Source: Thermoanaerobaculia bacterium
Lineage (GTDB): Bacteria; Acidobacteriota; Thermoanaerobaculia; Multivoradales; JAHZIX01
DNA length: 34,950 bases
Direction: 5' to 3'
Assembly: GCA_027069135.1 (NCBI GenBank)
Contig: JALXFE010000611.1
Location: 1 to 34,950, forward strand
Shown in pieces: positions 23,501 to 31,632 of the stretch. Every line of letters starts with the position of its first letter. The first letter of the stretch is position 1. The notes under the pieces are model-generated. The model made no database searches. It saw nothing but the letters and a program-made list of their open reading frames with translations, and had not been told where the DNA came from. Both the position numbers and the translations under genes were made by a program.

Positions 23501-25441
23501 GGGGAGCTACGGTCTCTCATCCGTCAGGCCCTCGAGCTCGAAGGGACGATCCCGAAGGAGGCTCAGACATCGGCCCGCCCGCCGCCCCGGCGGCAACGAC
23601 GAGGGTTCCTCTGGGATGGACGGGGATTCCTGACGGCCGAGACCCATCCGGAGCTGGGTTCCGAGGCCTCCCCGAGCGGCAAGATCCAATGGGGTCGAGA
23701 CGCCCGCGGGCGAGCTATCGACCGCCGGGCTCAGGGTCCCCGCCTCACTCTGGAGCTGGATCCTCGAGGGCGCCGTACCCGGCTCCGCTCGCCTTCCGGG
23801 CTGATGACGGAAGCCTCTTGGGGAAGCGCGCACCTTCCTGGAGACTTTCGCCGTGCCCGCATCGCCCGCGTGAATCGGTTCAGCGAGGAAGGAAAGGCCG
23901 CCACCTGGAGGGTTTCCCAAAGCGATAGTCACCGTGCCACGTCGCATCGCCCTTTCTTCCGGCGAACGCAGATTCTGCGATCCCCGACGGATGGCTCACC
24001 CCCCTCCTCCTGGTTTTTCGAACAGGGATGGCGATACTCCCCCCTCGGCTCGATCCACCGGTGGGCCTACCCGAGGGCCGTCGTGGCGAACGCGGGTACG
24101 GCGGAGGGGGGGCGCTTCGACGTCGAAAGTGAGCATATGGCCGGCCTCACTATCCACCTCGACTGGTCCCTTGATTGGCCCCTCGACCGGTCCCTCGACC
24201 GGCCGGGCTCAGGGCCTTTGAGCTTTACCTACAACCCGGATAGAAGCCTGCGAGGCATCCGCTGGCCTGCGGGAGGAAGACTCCGGCGGACCCTCCCCCG
24301 AACCGGCAGCGAGAGGCTGCGAGCAACCACCCGGGAGGGACGAACGAGCTACGACAGTGGAGAGATTCGCAGCGACCCCCAGGGGTTCCGGTGGGCGGAC
24401 GGGGCCGAACGCTACGTGGTCGACGAGGAGGGGCGCTTGGTCATCGCCACCCTCCGCCGAGCCTGCCCTCGATGCCGTGAGGAACTGGCCTATGACGCTT
24501 TCGACAACATCACCAACATCTACCGCGACGAGAGATTCGATTGGTGGCTCTCGGTGGATCGAAAGAACCGGCTTCTCAAACCGCCCGGAGACGATCAGGG
24601 ACGTGTGACCTACGACGAAGCGGGGCGTATTCACCGACTCACCTGGAGCTGGCAATTGCCGCCGCCGGCTCTCCAGCCCCTGACCTTCGATTACGGCGCT
24701 GCCGGTGGCCTGCAACGTATCCGTGCCGGGGCACCCGAGAGACCCTATCGGGACTGGCAGCTCATCCCCGGTCCGGACGGCCGACCGACGGTCGTTCTTA
24801 ACGGCATCGACGGAGGTGGAACGATCGCGCTACGAGATCTCGACGGCCGCCCCTTGAACACCTGGAAGATCGGGAAGGGTCAGCCCCCGGCGCCGAGCTA
24901 CGGAGCCCTCCGAGCCCATCGGGAATTCCTCTACGGCCCCGGGGGATTGTTGGGCGAGAAGCTCGCCGGAGCAGACCTTCGCTATATCTTTGCCGATGGG
25001 AGAGGCACGCCACGGTTTGCTATCGGTACCGGCGGTGAGACTTCAGAGCTCCCACTCTTTTATCCCTTCGGCCACCGATTCGACCGGAACCCGGCCGAGG
25101 GCCCCCGGGAATCTCCGGCGGACGCTTTCTTCGCTCCGACCTTCGCCGGCCACGAACGACTTCCCGAAGGCCTTTCTCTCGATGCCCAGGGCCGCCCCTA
25201 CTCGCCCCAGCTCCTGCGTTTTCTCACCCCGGCCCGTTCCCACGGCACCTGGAATCTCTACTCATTCCTCCCGCCACAGCTGGGCCAAGCGCCCCGGACG
25301 GGACATCCGGAGGGACCGGCGAAAGCGCTGCAACTCCACCAGCAGCGGATCTGGGGTCTCCTCTCCGAGGATGAGTACGAAGGGCTCGATATCCCGGTGA
25401 CTCAGGACCGTGGACAGCTTCCAGTACAAAAGACCCTGTAG
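20543..25441 (+). CDS. Secreted RHS/YD-repeat-type protein
   Basis: A 1632-residue protein with a signal peptide (RSFVRGLFLILALSWPLFGTGARA). The N-terminal part (about 30-400) resembles the wall-associated or spike-like front of RHS family proteins, with YPLLEDIEEIDPRTGTLGL and ISYRFELVY-like strands. The middle contains diverged YD-type repeats (HLRLQR, YDQDGD, YHFDLQGRLRTV, YDPFDRPRRIEAEEG, YDEAGRIHRL). The end keeps a weak RHS core (YGPGGLLGEK, LRYIFADGRGTPRFAI, FAGHERLPEGLSLDAQGRPYSPQLLRFLTPA, NLYSF). After NLYSF a short polar tail of about 60 residues follows; no toxin fold is evident. It starts at ATG 20543 with no strong ribosome binding site. The last 180 bases overlap the convergent glycosidase gene. 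No immunity gene is seen downstream on the same strand. Confidence 0.75.
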   Translation: MGNSRSFVRGLFLILALSWPLFGTGARADPGTGPLGLPPLPSAFDVDLGIPPLAVEDLASPSWPALAEGNVYPLLEDIEEIDPRTGTLGLRIPLGNHFPLGPRLSYRFELVYRSDFLRAGNNPMALSRAAPPKLAVPPQTNAGLGWQLHLGLLRSQSSREDTTTAWVYVSLDGQSHSFHALPGRALLNRHGLEVAYTKDGSHLRLQRTAQDQVDVEAPDGTVSRFLRTDSPLKSLGCGSSQDGCWRLTERWDPYGNRLWLEYDQDGDHETWTVFDSTGRHHVLRFGSPSFAEAGPPGRHRYLESLELAAFAGERAVYELVYEEGFLPFGCNASPSPGQESPGQASPGQAFPKIEPLLKRIRIPGDRGFDFRSSRSILDACSPATSRIVGMTLPTGGRVSYSYARWPTACPAVSTAASAATAASWRGVLQSGLFQRRLRLPRGPVVATWKYRPRLEELPGSRAAGGCRTVREITVDGPVSDGAFRRDIYYLTLPGPEAVSAPLDTSPLGSPFHPGVRIGATVEDFRYLSRKVYECLARKGCGEDQLRRSVYVRYLSQQKTAGCELSTSSRCRLVDPVLQARRTVFHDDDGRFLEEEWSRFDGVVTPRRHSRRDDFLGIERVWVEDLETTATGEVELEMDFLSDRLRSPVAPRDYLPPPEAPWILHPIRRRERRQGEIFRVEELSNDRGGLPSCRRFWRDADARSPQDLVLRTIRGIVPGRDAGLPVREIRAGGDHGKLSIDILCSTLGDTPSGSRFERKIRYQYLVPAFRGGSEDISEAVLSIDRHTGRPSRRQESSGEVTTYHFDLQGRLRTVAPEPELGQAESVLKYRNPATGPASVDVLSMEGDRTLNRRRLIFDPFGRPLELRRSLPSSAEAPAQTSRHIRLDPLGRRRSVVPDSASRKFYAQQQLRWSRYDPFDRPRRIEAEEGTQIELSYSGQRRVAASIPVRLKGNAFEPVRQRWRFDPQGRLEGVVGPRLATRMDRGPDGELRSLIRQALELEGTIPKEAQTSARPPPRRQRRGFLWDGRGFLTAETHPELGSEASPSGKIQWGRDARGRAIDRRAQGPRLTLELDPRGRRTRLRSPSGLMTEASWGSAHLPGDFRRARIARVNRFSEEGKAATWRVSQSDSHRATSHRPFFRRTQILRSPTDGSPPSSWFFEQGWRYSPLGSIHRWAYPRAVVANAGTAEGGRFDVESEHMAGLTIHLDWSLDWPLDRSLDRPGSGPLSFTYNPDRSLRGIRWPAGGRLRRTLPRTGSERLRATTREGRTSYDSGEIRSDPQGFRWADGAERYVVDEEGRLVIATLRRACPRCREELAYDAFDNITNIYRDERFDWWLSVDRKNRLLKPPGDDQGRVTYDEAGRIHRLTWSWQLPPPALQPLTFDYGAAGGLQRIRAGAPERPYRDWQLIPGPDGRPTVVLNGIDGGGTIALRDLDGRPLNTWKIGKGQPPAPSYGALRAHREFLYGPGGLLGEKLAGADLRYIFADGRGTPRFAIGTGGETSELPLFYPFGHRFDRNPAEGPRESPADAFFAPTFAGHERLPEGLSLDAQGRPYSPQLLRFLTPARSHGTWNLYSFLPPQLGQAPRTGHPEGPAKALQLHQQRIWGLLSEDEYEGLDIPVTQDRGQLPVQKTL
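21545..21589 (+). repeat. Three tandem 15-bp units in the RHS-like gene
   Basis: Two exact copies of TCCCCAGGGCAGGCG (21560-21574 and 21575-21589) are preceded by a diverged copy (21545-21559). They encode a repeating SPGQ(E/A) linker. Because the unit is a multiple of three, copy-number change would keep the frame. Confidence 0.8.
24158..24205 (+). repeat. Four tandem 12-bp units in the RHS-like gene
   Basis: Units related to CTCGACCGGTCC at 24158-24169, 24170-24181, 24182-24193 and 24194-24205 encode LDWS, LDWP, LDRS and LDRP. This is another in-frame microsatellite-like expansion in the same gene. Confidence 0.75.
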
Positions 25442-26695
25442 CAGACCCGGGGCGACTTCTTCCGCCGCCTGGCGTAGCCCTTGGACGGCCAAGGCCCGCT
25501 CCCGGGGGACGAGCGGATTCTCACCCCAGATCACCAACCGAGGTTCCACTTCCCGGCCCAACCACCGCCCCTCGTCGACGACAGAAAAGCCGCCGCTGGC
25601 CCAAGGCTCCAAAGTACATCCCTGACGGCTGGTATAGCCCAGCTCCGAGAAGACCACCGGCAGGCCCTCCAACCCCTGCTCCTTGCGAAACCCCACGATC
25701 CCGGCGAGAATTCTCCGCCATCCCGCTTCGAGCAGCATCGAGAACTCCGGCCGGGACTCCGGGCCCCACCGACTCCGCAGGGGAAAATAGGCGTTGATGC
25801 TGAGAACATCCAAATGCCGCCAGAAACCCACGTCTTGGTATTGGTCGAAATTCGCCGCGTAGGTCAAGCGCCCGGAATAGACCGCCCGTACCCTCTCGAT
25901 CAACCGTACCCATTCGTCGTCGAGGAGCCTCCGGCGCTCGTTCATGGCCTCGAGCGCCGCGACCTCGTCGGTGTCGGTCACCCGTTGGGCCCAGTCGCGA
26001 TAGGTGCCCTGGCGCTCTGCCAAGAAGGCTTCGAGGGACGGTAACCCTTCAGAACCGGGGACTTCCAGGTGGTGGCCAGCAATCCCGTCCTCCTGGGCTA
26101 GAATCCTTTCCCGGTAGGCCGCTTGCTTTTCTTCGTTGAGATAGAACTCGTGGAGGGGAGGAAGCTCGACCAGCGGCAGCGTCGATGTCAACTCGTTCAT
26201 CTCGCTGGCGATCCCCAAGAGATCCACCCCCTCCGCCTGTGCCGTCCGCCCCCAGGTCACGGCGAAGTCCGTGTACTGCCGAAACCAGCTCTCGACCATC
26301 TCCGGCGTGCGGGGTTGGATCATCCCATGCCAGAGAAATCGATTGGCCTCGAAGGCGTGGTCCAGAGCTACCCGGAGGATCAGGACGACTTTGAGCCCCG
26401 CAGCTTTGGCGGTTCGGATCTCGTTCAAGACCGCATCGTTTTCCTCGTCGAACCAGATGTGGTCGGTATCCCAATTCCCCTGGTGGGCATAGACCGTCAC
26501 CGAAACGGTGTTCATCCCCGAAGCCTCGAGGGTCCGGACCCAATGCTCGTGGTCCGGCTCGTTGACCTGGATTCCCCCCAGGAAGAAGTCGTCGTCGATC
26601 TCCGCGCCCTGCCAATCGAAGCCCAGGATTCCTCCCAGGGCGACGGCCATCAGGCTCACGGTCAAGGCGGTCAGCAAAGATTTCTTCAGTGTCAT
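25262..26695 (-). CDS. Secreted GH113-like glycoside hydrolase
   Basis: A 477-aa TIM-barrel enzyme with a signal peptide (KKSLLTALTVSLMAVALGGILG). The pattern matches GH113 beta-mannanase-like proteins: an early strand MNTVSVTVYAH, the DHIW and VVLILRVALDH strands, the probable acid/base Glu in GIASEMNELT, the typical YSGRLTYAANFDQY and FWRHLDVLSINAYFPL strands, and the probable nucleophile Glu in PVVFSELGYTSRQG. A final LYWKLST strand with HRDIEPFVL closes the barrel. Substrate is not certain; beta-1,4-mannan or a related glycan is inferred from the family. The ATG at 26695 follows a GAGAGA-type ribosome binding site. Its 3' end overlaps the RHS-like gene antisense by 180 bases. The gene is downstream of moaA on the same strand with a 129-base gap. 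Confidence 0.85.
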   Translation of the reverse strand: MTLKKSLLTALTVSLMAVALGGILGFDWQGAEIDDDFFLGGIQVNEPDHEHWVRTLEASGMNTVSVTVYAHQGNWDTDHIWFDEENDAVLNEIRTAKAAGLKVVLILRVALDHAFEANRFLWHGMIQPRTPEMVESWFRQYTDFAVTWGRTAQAEGVDLLGIASEMNELTSTLPLVELPPLHEFYLNEEKQAAYRERILAQEDGIAGHHLEVPGSEGLPSLEAFLAERQGTYRDWAQRVTDTDEVAALEAMNERRRLLDDEWVRLIERVRAVYSGRLTYAANFDQYQDVGFWRHLDVLSINAYFPLRSRWGPESRPEFSMLLEAGWRRILAGIVGFRKEQGLEGLPVVFSELGYTSRQGCTLEPWASGGFSVVDEGRWLGREVEPRLVIWGENPLVPRERALAVQGLRQAAEEVAPGLLQGLLYWKLSTVLSHRDIEPFVLILGEETPDPLLVELQRFRRSLRMSRPGRLAQLWREE

Positions 26696-26824
26696 CGTTC
26701 TCTCAACTCGACGTTTCAGTTCCGCTCTCGACTACGGATCCCTGCACCGAAGGGTTCACTTCGACCGCTTTGGAGGCGGGTCCGAGAAGCCGGTTCCAGG
26801 GGCTAGGAACTTTTGTGCTTGGCG

Positions 26825-27862
26825 TCAGCCACCGATCCGGAACATCTCGACTTTCTTGGTCGGTTGGAAGGTGCCGGCCCGCAAAGCTGCGGTGCGGTCT
26901 TCGGAATAGCGATCCGTTCGCCGCTGCCAGATGGCTCGGATGAGACTCTCGATCTCTTGCGGGGACGCTCCCCGCCGAAGAGGCTCCTTGAGATCGTGGC
27001 CGACGACGCCGAAGAGGCAGGTAAAGAGCTTGCCTTCAGCGGAGAGCCGCACCCGCGAGCAATCGCCACAGAAGGGCTGAGTGACGGAAGGGATCAGGCC
27101 GACCTCCCCGCCACCGTCTCGATAGCGGTAACGATCCGCGACGTCGCCCGGATGATTCTTGTTTACGGGTTCCAAAGGCATCTCCCGGTCGATGCTCTCA
27201 AGAATCTCCCGAGCGGACAGGACAGCCCCCTCGTCCCAGGAATTGACTGTTCCGACGTCCATATATTCGATGAATCGGAGCGTATATCCCTGGTCCCGAG
27301 CCCATCGGGCCAGGGGCACGATCTCGGCGTCGTTCATTCCTTTGATGGGCACCACGTTGAGCTTGATGGGCCCCAGGCCCGCCTTCCGGGCTGCCGCGAG
27401 TCCGGCCAGAACTTTGTCCAGCTCCATCCCCAAACCGTTGATCCGGCCGAACACTTGAGGCACCAGGGAGTGAAAGCTCACCGTGACCCGTCGCAGGCCC
27501 GCTGCCGCCAACGCCTCGGCTTGCTGCGCCAAGAGATAGCCGTTGGTGGTCAAGGCCAGGTCTTCGACACCGTCTAGCTTTGCCAGGTCCCGAATCAGAG
27601 TCTCCAATTGCGTCCGCACCAGAGGCTCGCCGCCGGTGAGGCGAATCTTGCGCACGCCGAGCCCGACGAAAATCCGGGCCAGATGGGTCACTTCTTCGAA
27701 GCTGAGGATCTCCTCGCGGGGAAGAAATCGGTATTGCTGGCTGGCCGGCATGCAGAACGTGCAGCGGAAGTTGCAACGATCCGTGACGGAGATCCGCAGA
27801 TCTGTCATTGGGCGCTCTAGGGTGTCGGTGAGGGGAAGGACGGGTAGCACGGGTAGCTCCAT
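26825..27862 (-). CDS. moaA: GTP 3',8-cyclase MoaA
   Basis: Radical-SAM enzyme (345 aa) that starts molybdenum cofactor synthesis by converting GTP to 3',8-cH2GTP. The N-terminal cluster motif is C-x3-C-x2-C (DRCNFRCTFCMP), followed by RLTGGEPLVR. The C-terminal second cluster is FCGDCSRVRLSAEGKLFTCL, and VGTVNSW and IKLNVVPIKGMND are typical of the family. ATG 27862 is chosen because GGAG precedes it by eight bases; the open frame continues to 28468 only as a shadow of the neighbouring transporter gene. The last residues are TFQPTKKVEMFRIGG, a normal MoaA C-terminus. Confidence 0.95.
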   Translation of the reverse strand: MELPVLPVLPLTDTLERPMTDLRISVTDRCNFRCTFCMPASQQYRFLPREEILSFEEVTHLARIFVGLGVRKIRLTGGEPLVRTQLETLIRDLAKLDGVEDLALTTNGYLLAQQAEALAAAGLRRVTVSFHSLVPQVFGRINGLGMELDKVLAGLAAARKAGLGPIKLNVVPIKGMNDAEIVPLARWARDQGYTLRFIEYMDVGTVNSWDEGAVLSAREILESIDREMPLEPVNKNHPGDVADRYRYRDGGGEVGLIPSVTQPFCGDCSRVRLSAEGKLFTCLFGVVGHDLKEPLRRGASPQEIESLIRAIWQRRTDRYSEDRTAALRAGTFQPTKKVEMFRIGG

Positions 27863-27927
27863 CGGTTCAGCTCCAGAAAAGCCATCATACCAGGCAAGCG
27901 GCAGGAAACCGCGAGAATGTGCCGGCC

Positions 27928-28791
27928 CTACGCCGCGGTGGGCCCCCTGATCCACACCACGGTAGCGAGCAGGATGACGGCACAGCCCACCAGGGGCCAC
28001 GGACCCGGCACCTCCCCATGAAAGAGAAAGGCCCACACGGGACTGAAGAGCAGCTCCAGGAGCAGCAAGAGAGACACCTCGAGGGCCCGCACCTGACGCA
28101 GCGCCCGGGTCAGAAAGACGTAGGCCAAAGCGATCTGGACGACCCCCAAATAGACGACAGCGACCCAATCCGTCGGCGCGCTGGGCCCTATGGGAAATGC
28201 GAAGGGGAGGCAGATCAGGAAAGCCAACAGATTCCCTGCCAGCACCGCTGCCGACGCCCCTCCCTTTCCTGTCGCTTCCAACTGCCTCAGGCCCAGGAGC
28301 GTCAACCCCCAGGTCAAGCCCGTGAGGGCGGCCACCAGATTCCCCAGCAAGGGAGAAGGAGCCGTCGCGGCGGGAACCTCGGTACCCAGAAAAAATGTGA
28401 CCATGCCCGCCGCCAGGGCCAGCATGAATCCCCCGTCCCAGCCACGGATCCGTTCCCGCAGCAACCACGGACCGAGGAGCAATACGTAAAGAGGAGCCGT
28501 GTATTGCAAGAAAATCGCGTTGGCCGCGGTCGTCAGCCGATTAGCCAAGACATATAGAACCAGGGTCAGAGCATAGGCTACGGCGACCCGCAGGGTTCCT
28601 CGGTTCCAGCCCCGGCGGGTCGAAGGCAAGACGATCACCAGAACCACGGCCGCGAACAGGCAGCGAAAACCTGCGATCTGCCAAGGCCCCAACGCCGTCG
28701 CCTTGACCGCGGCTCCGCCGGTAGAAAAGAGCAAAGCCGCGAATACGATCAGCAGGCGAGGCCCGATGAGCGGGTTCCCGGACTCAGACAT
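27928..28791 (-). CDS. EamA/DMT-family transporter
   Basis: Integral membrane protein of about 287 aa with some ten hydrophobic segments in two homologous halves, as in the drug/metabolite transporter superfamily. The first half opens with LLIVFAALLFSTGGAAVKA and IAGFRCLFAAVVLVIV; the second contains LVAALTGLTWGLTLLGL and LELLFSPVWAFLFHGE. Substrate unknown. ATG 28791 is preferred over a TTG at 28803. It lies 65 bases upstream of moaA on the same strand and 44 bases after the LOG-family gene, so the three may form one transcript. Confidence 0.88.
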   Translation of the reverse strand: MSESGNPLIGPRLLIVFAALLFSTGGAAVKATALGPWQIAGFRCLFAAVVLVIVLPSTRRGWNRGTLRVAVAYALTLVLYVLANRLTTAANAIFLQYTAPLYVLLLGPWLLRERIRGWDGGFMLALAAGMVTFFLGTEVPAATAPSPLLGNLVAALTGLTWGLTLLGLRQLEATGKGGASAAVLAGNLLAFLICLPFAFPIGPSAPTDWVAVVYLGVVQIALAYVFLTRALRQVRALEVSLLLLLELLFSPVWAFLFHGEVPGPWPLVGCAVILLATVVWIRGPTAA

Positions 28792-28835
28792 CGGATCGGA
28801 CAAGGCTTGTGCTCGGGCGGATCAGGAATGGCGGA

Positions 28836-29657
28836 TCAGGAAGGAGGAAGATCCTCGAGAACCTCGGGATCGATGGGGATAGTGGCCCGTTCTCCAAGGT
28901 ACCAGCGGGGTTTGAGGCTCTTCTTGCGGGCCAATTCGCCCACCTCCAAGCCAAAGCGCTCACGGACCTGATCGACGATGAAGGTCGTGGCTTCCTCCGG
29001 GGAATCGGTTACGAAGATCCGATTCGGATCCTCGGCGCCGATCGTTCCTGCCGCCACCATATCTTTCTGCATGAACTCAATCACCGGCCCCCAATACTCC
29101 GTTCCCATCAAGACCAAGGGAAAACGCTGGATCTTGCCGGTCTGGATCAGCGTCAGGGTCTCAAAGATCTCGTCCATCGTGCCAAAGCCCCCCGGCATCA
29201 CCACGAACGCGTAGGAGTACTTGACCAACATCACCTTGCGGACGAAGAAATACCGGAAGTCGACCCAGGTGTCGAGATAGGGATTGTGCGAGGTCTCGAA
29301 GGGAAGCTCGATATTGCAGCCTACGGAGCGACCTCCGGCCTCCTTGGCCCCCCGATTCGCGGCCTCCATGATGCCGGGGCCACCACCGGTCAAGAGAGTG
29401 AAGCCGGACCGGGCCAGCCGCCCCCCGACCTCCCGGGCGAGACGGTAGAAAGAATGATCCTCCTTGAACCGAGCCGAGCCGAAGACCGTGACGCACGGTC
29501 CGACGAAATGAAGGGTCCGGAACCCTTTCAGGCATTCCCAAAAGATCCGAAAGGCACGCCGAAGATCCTCGAGTCGGCGCTGAGGTCCCTCCAGGAACCG
29601 CCCCTCCTCCACACTCGCGGCTCGCCCCCCGGCGGAGGGTCGGTTCTCATCGCTCAA
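28836..29657 (-). CDS. LOG-family (TIGR00730) nucleotide-binding protein
   Basis: About 273 aa. The Rossmann-type motifs GGGPGIMEA and PGGFGTMDEIFE define the LOG/lysine-decarboxylase-like family, whose members often release cytokinins or hydrolyse nucleoside monophosphates (ribonucleotide phosphoribohydrolase). VTVFGSARF near residue 55 is the usual first strand. The N-terminal helix and C-terminal tail make it longer than the minimal LOG protein. The start is a TTG at 29657 or a GTG at 29612; neither has an ideal ribosome binding site. The exact nucleotide substrate cannot be told from sequence. Confidence 0.9.
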   Translation of the reverse strand: MSDENRPSAGGRAASVEEGRFLEGPQRRLEDLRRAFRIFWECLKGFRTLHFVGPCVTVFGSARFKEDHSFYRLAREVGGRLARSGFTLLTGGGPGIMEAANRGAKEAGGRSVGCNIELPFETSHNPYLDTWVDFRYFFVRKVMLVKYSYAFVVMPGGFGTMDEIFETLTLIQTGKIQRFPLVLMGTEYWGPVIEFMQKDMVAAGTIGAEDPNRIFVTDSPEEATTFIVDQVRERFGLEVGELARKKSLKPRWYLGERATIPIDPEVLEDLPPS

Positions 29658-29708
29658 AGGCTTAGAAAGACTCCTTAAGGCCCTGCATCCCTCGGATTGG
29701 GCTTCCCA

Positions 29709-31376
29709 TCAGGGACAGGTGGCAAAGGCCGCCGTGTCTAAAATCGGCTGAAACGGAGTCTGAAAGGGACTGCTATAGATCTTGATAGCACCGGATTCGG
29801 TATCCGTCACCGTCAGCTCCACCCCGACATCGGTGAGGCCGGAGGCGAAAAACCAGAAGGCGTTAAAGGAAGAACTACACTGATTGAGAACCTTGACGAA
29901 CAATTCCGGGTTCGTTGGTTGAAAGAACCAAAAATACCCGGCATCCTCGAGCAACTCGACACCGTTGCCCAAGCCCTGAGAACCATTGGCGCTCCCAGGA
30001 GCCATCCATTCCACTTCCACCTTGAAGCGATCGTCGTTGAGGCAAAGGACCCGATTGCTCGGTATGCAACCACCGCCCGCGACGAGAGGATAGAGACTCC
30101 TTATGGCGGCTCGATCATCCGAGCCCAATTGAGCCCCCCGGCCATCGCCGTGAGCAAAGGCCCGCATCAATGCGGCATCTTCGGTGGCGTCACAGGGATC
30201 CTCGGGAGTGCCTTCGCAGGAGTGACCGAGCCCGAGGGTGTGGCCCAACTCGTGGGCAAAGACCTCTCGGGCACTGTTGCCTTGGCTCAGAAAACATCCA
30301 GTATTGGCGTTGGTAACGATGTCCGCCGCGAGAATCGTGACGTATTCCGTCCCCTGAAAGTTGTGGGTGATCTGACTCGAAGGATTGGAAACGAACCAGG
30401 GACCGGCAGCGGCAATCACACCGCCCTGGGTGCAGCTGAAGGGGGAAGGAAAGATGCTCGTATTGTTGTTCGGATCGTCAAAGGCAATGGCGCTGACCAA
30501 CAGATCGAGAGTGCAGTTGCTTGGATCCACCTGGTCGTCACAAGGGAGGCTCAAACCACCGCTTAGGTTGGTCGTTCCGCCGAATTGGAGGTTGATATTG
30601 GTACCGGGGTCAGCGTTCCAGGCAGCGAGTGCTGCCTGGAATTCCACGAAGCCACCACCCGGAAGGCCGGGTTGCCCTGTCTGCTGAGCAAAGAACACTA
30701 CCGGGGTTCCAGTATCAAAATCCTGCCAACGAAAATTGAACCCGGTCACAGGATCCAGGAAAAGAGTGAAATTCCGGCTGATAGTTTGGAGCTCGGAGGC
30801 CGTGAGGTCCACGAAATAATCATCGGTCGTGGACAGCCCCGCAGCACGCTCTTCGAGCCAGTGGCGAAATTTGGAATAGTCCCGGACACCATCTCTGACA
30901 GAAGTCAAACGTCCAGGGAAGGTCACGGCTTCGGCGGACCTCAAATCCCGAAAAGCCCAGGTATGGACCCCATGATCGATGATGTGAAAAGCGCCCAAAC
31001 TGAATTGCGTCAAACGATAGGCACCGTCGCTGCTGAGGGAGAGAAACACCAGAGCTCTCTCTCCATTGATGAACTTTGGCGCCCCTTTGATCATGAGGCT
31101 GAGGCCACTCGGCGTCTGCCCGCCCAGAACTCGGATCACTAGGGAATCCCCCGTGATAGATCCCTTGAGGACCCGATGGACCTCCACCTGGTAGTCCGTA
31201 AACGGCTTTCCGTCCGGCGCGGAATAGCTCGAACCGATGACTCGGACCTCGGCGATGACGGGAGCGGAGTCCGCCAAGGCCCCATCCGCCATCGGCACAT
31301 AGGTCACGGCGAGCGCCGGGACGGAGCCCCACAGCAACAGTAGAAGTAACGAAAAAAGGATCGATCGGTGGGACAT
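29709..31376 (-). CDS. Secreted matrixin-like (M10) metalloprotease
   Basis: A 555-aa protein with a signal peptide (SHRSILFSLLLLLLWGSVPALA). The zinc site is AHELGHTLGLGHSCEG, a metzincin HExxHxxGxxH motif, followed by AALMRAF as the likely Met-turn and DDRAAIRSLYP, typical of the end of matrixin domains. The N-terminal 200 residues (VEVHRVLKG, GGQTPSGL and so on) form a separate beta-rich region, and a beta domain of roughly 100 residues follows the protease. ATG 31376 has AAGGAG eight bases upstream. Upstream in-frame codons to 31592 are not conserved-looking. It lies downstream of an M28 peptidase on the same strand, with 256 bases between. Confidence 0.9.
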   Translation of the reverse strand: MSHRSILFSLLLLLLWGSVPALAVTYVPMADGALADSAPVIAEVRVIGSSYSAPDGKPFTDYQVEVHRVLKGSITGDSLVIRVLGGQTPSGLSLMIKGAPKFINGERALVFLSLSSDGAYRLTQFSLGAFHIIDHGVHTWAFRDLRSAEAVTFPGRLTSVRDGVRDYSKFRHWLEERAAGLSTTDDYFVDLTASELQTISRNFTLFLDPVTGFNFRWQDFDTGTPVVFFAQQTGQPGLPGGGFVEFQAALAAWNADPGTNINLQFGGTTNLSGGLSLPCDDQVDPSNCTLDLLVSAIAFDDPNNNTSIFPSPFSCTQGGVIAAAGPWFVSNPSSQITHNFQGTEYVTILAADIVTNANTGCFLSQGNSAREVFAHELGHTLGLGHSCEGTPEDPCDATEDAALMRAFAHGDGRGAQLGSDDRAAIRSLYPLVAGGGCIPSNRVLCLNDDRFKVEVEWMAPGSANGSQGLGNGVELLEDAGYFWFFQPTNPELFVKVLNQCSSSFNAFWFFASGLTDVGVELTVTDTESGAIKIYSSPFQTPFQPILDTAAFATCP

Positions 31377-31632
31377 GGTGCAAGCTCCTTGCCAAGAGAC
31401 GGAAGCACCGTCGGCCGCGTAACTAAGCTCTTCGGACCTAGTGGGGGGCGCGGAAGGGCCGACGCCGGTGCGATGTTGTCCTCCATTCTGACACAAGATC
31501 TCGGCCCATGCCACAATCCCATGGACTTTCCCAAGACTCACACAACACCCGCCAGTGTCCCCCATGGGTGTCCTCCTTCGAAGCGAACTCAAATCTTGAC
31601 TGATCCGGTTGGCAATTCGAGCAGGACCCTCG
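31377..31632. other. Spacer between the M28 and M10 protease genes
   Basis: No gene seen. It includes the leader and probable promoter region of the metalloprotease gene; I could not identify a convincing -35/-10 pair on the minus strand. Confidence 0.4.

Noticed and set aside
27863-28468. N-terminal extension of moaA by about 200 residues
   Set aside because: The extension overlaps the transporter gene in another frame, is rich in Gly and Arg, and a good ribosome binding site marks the start at 27862.
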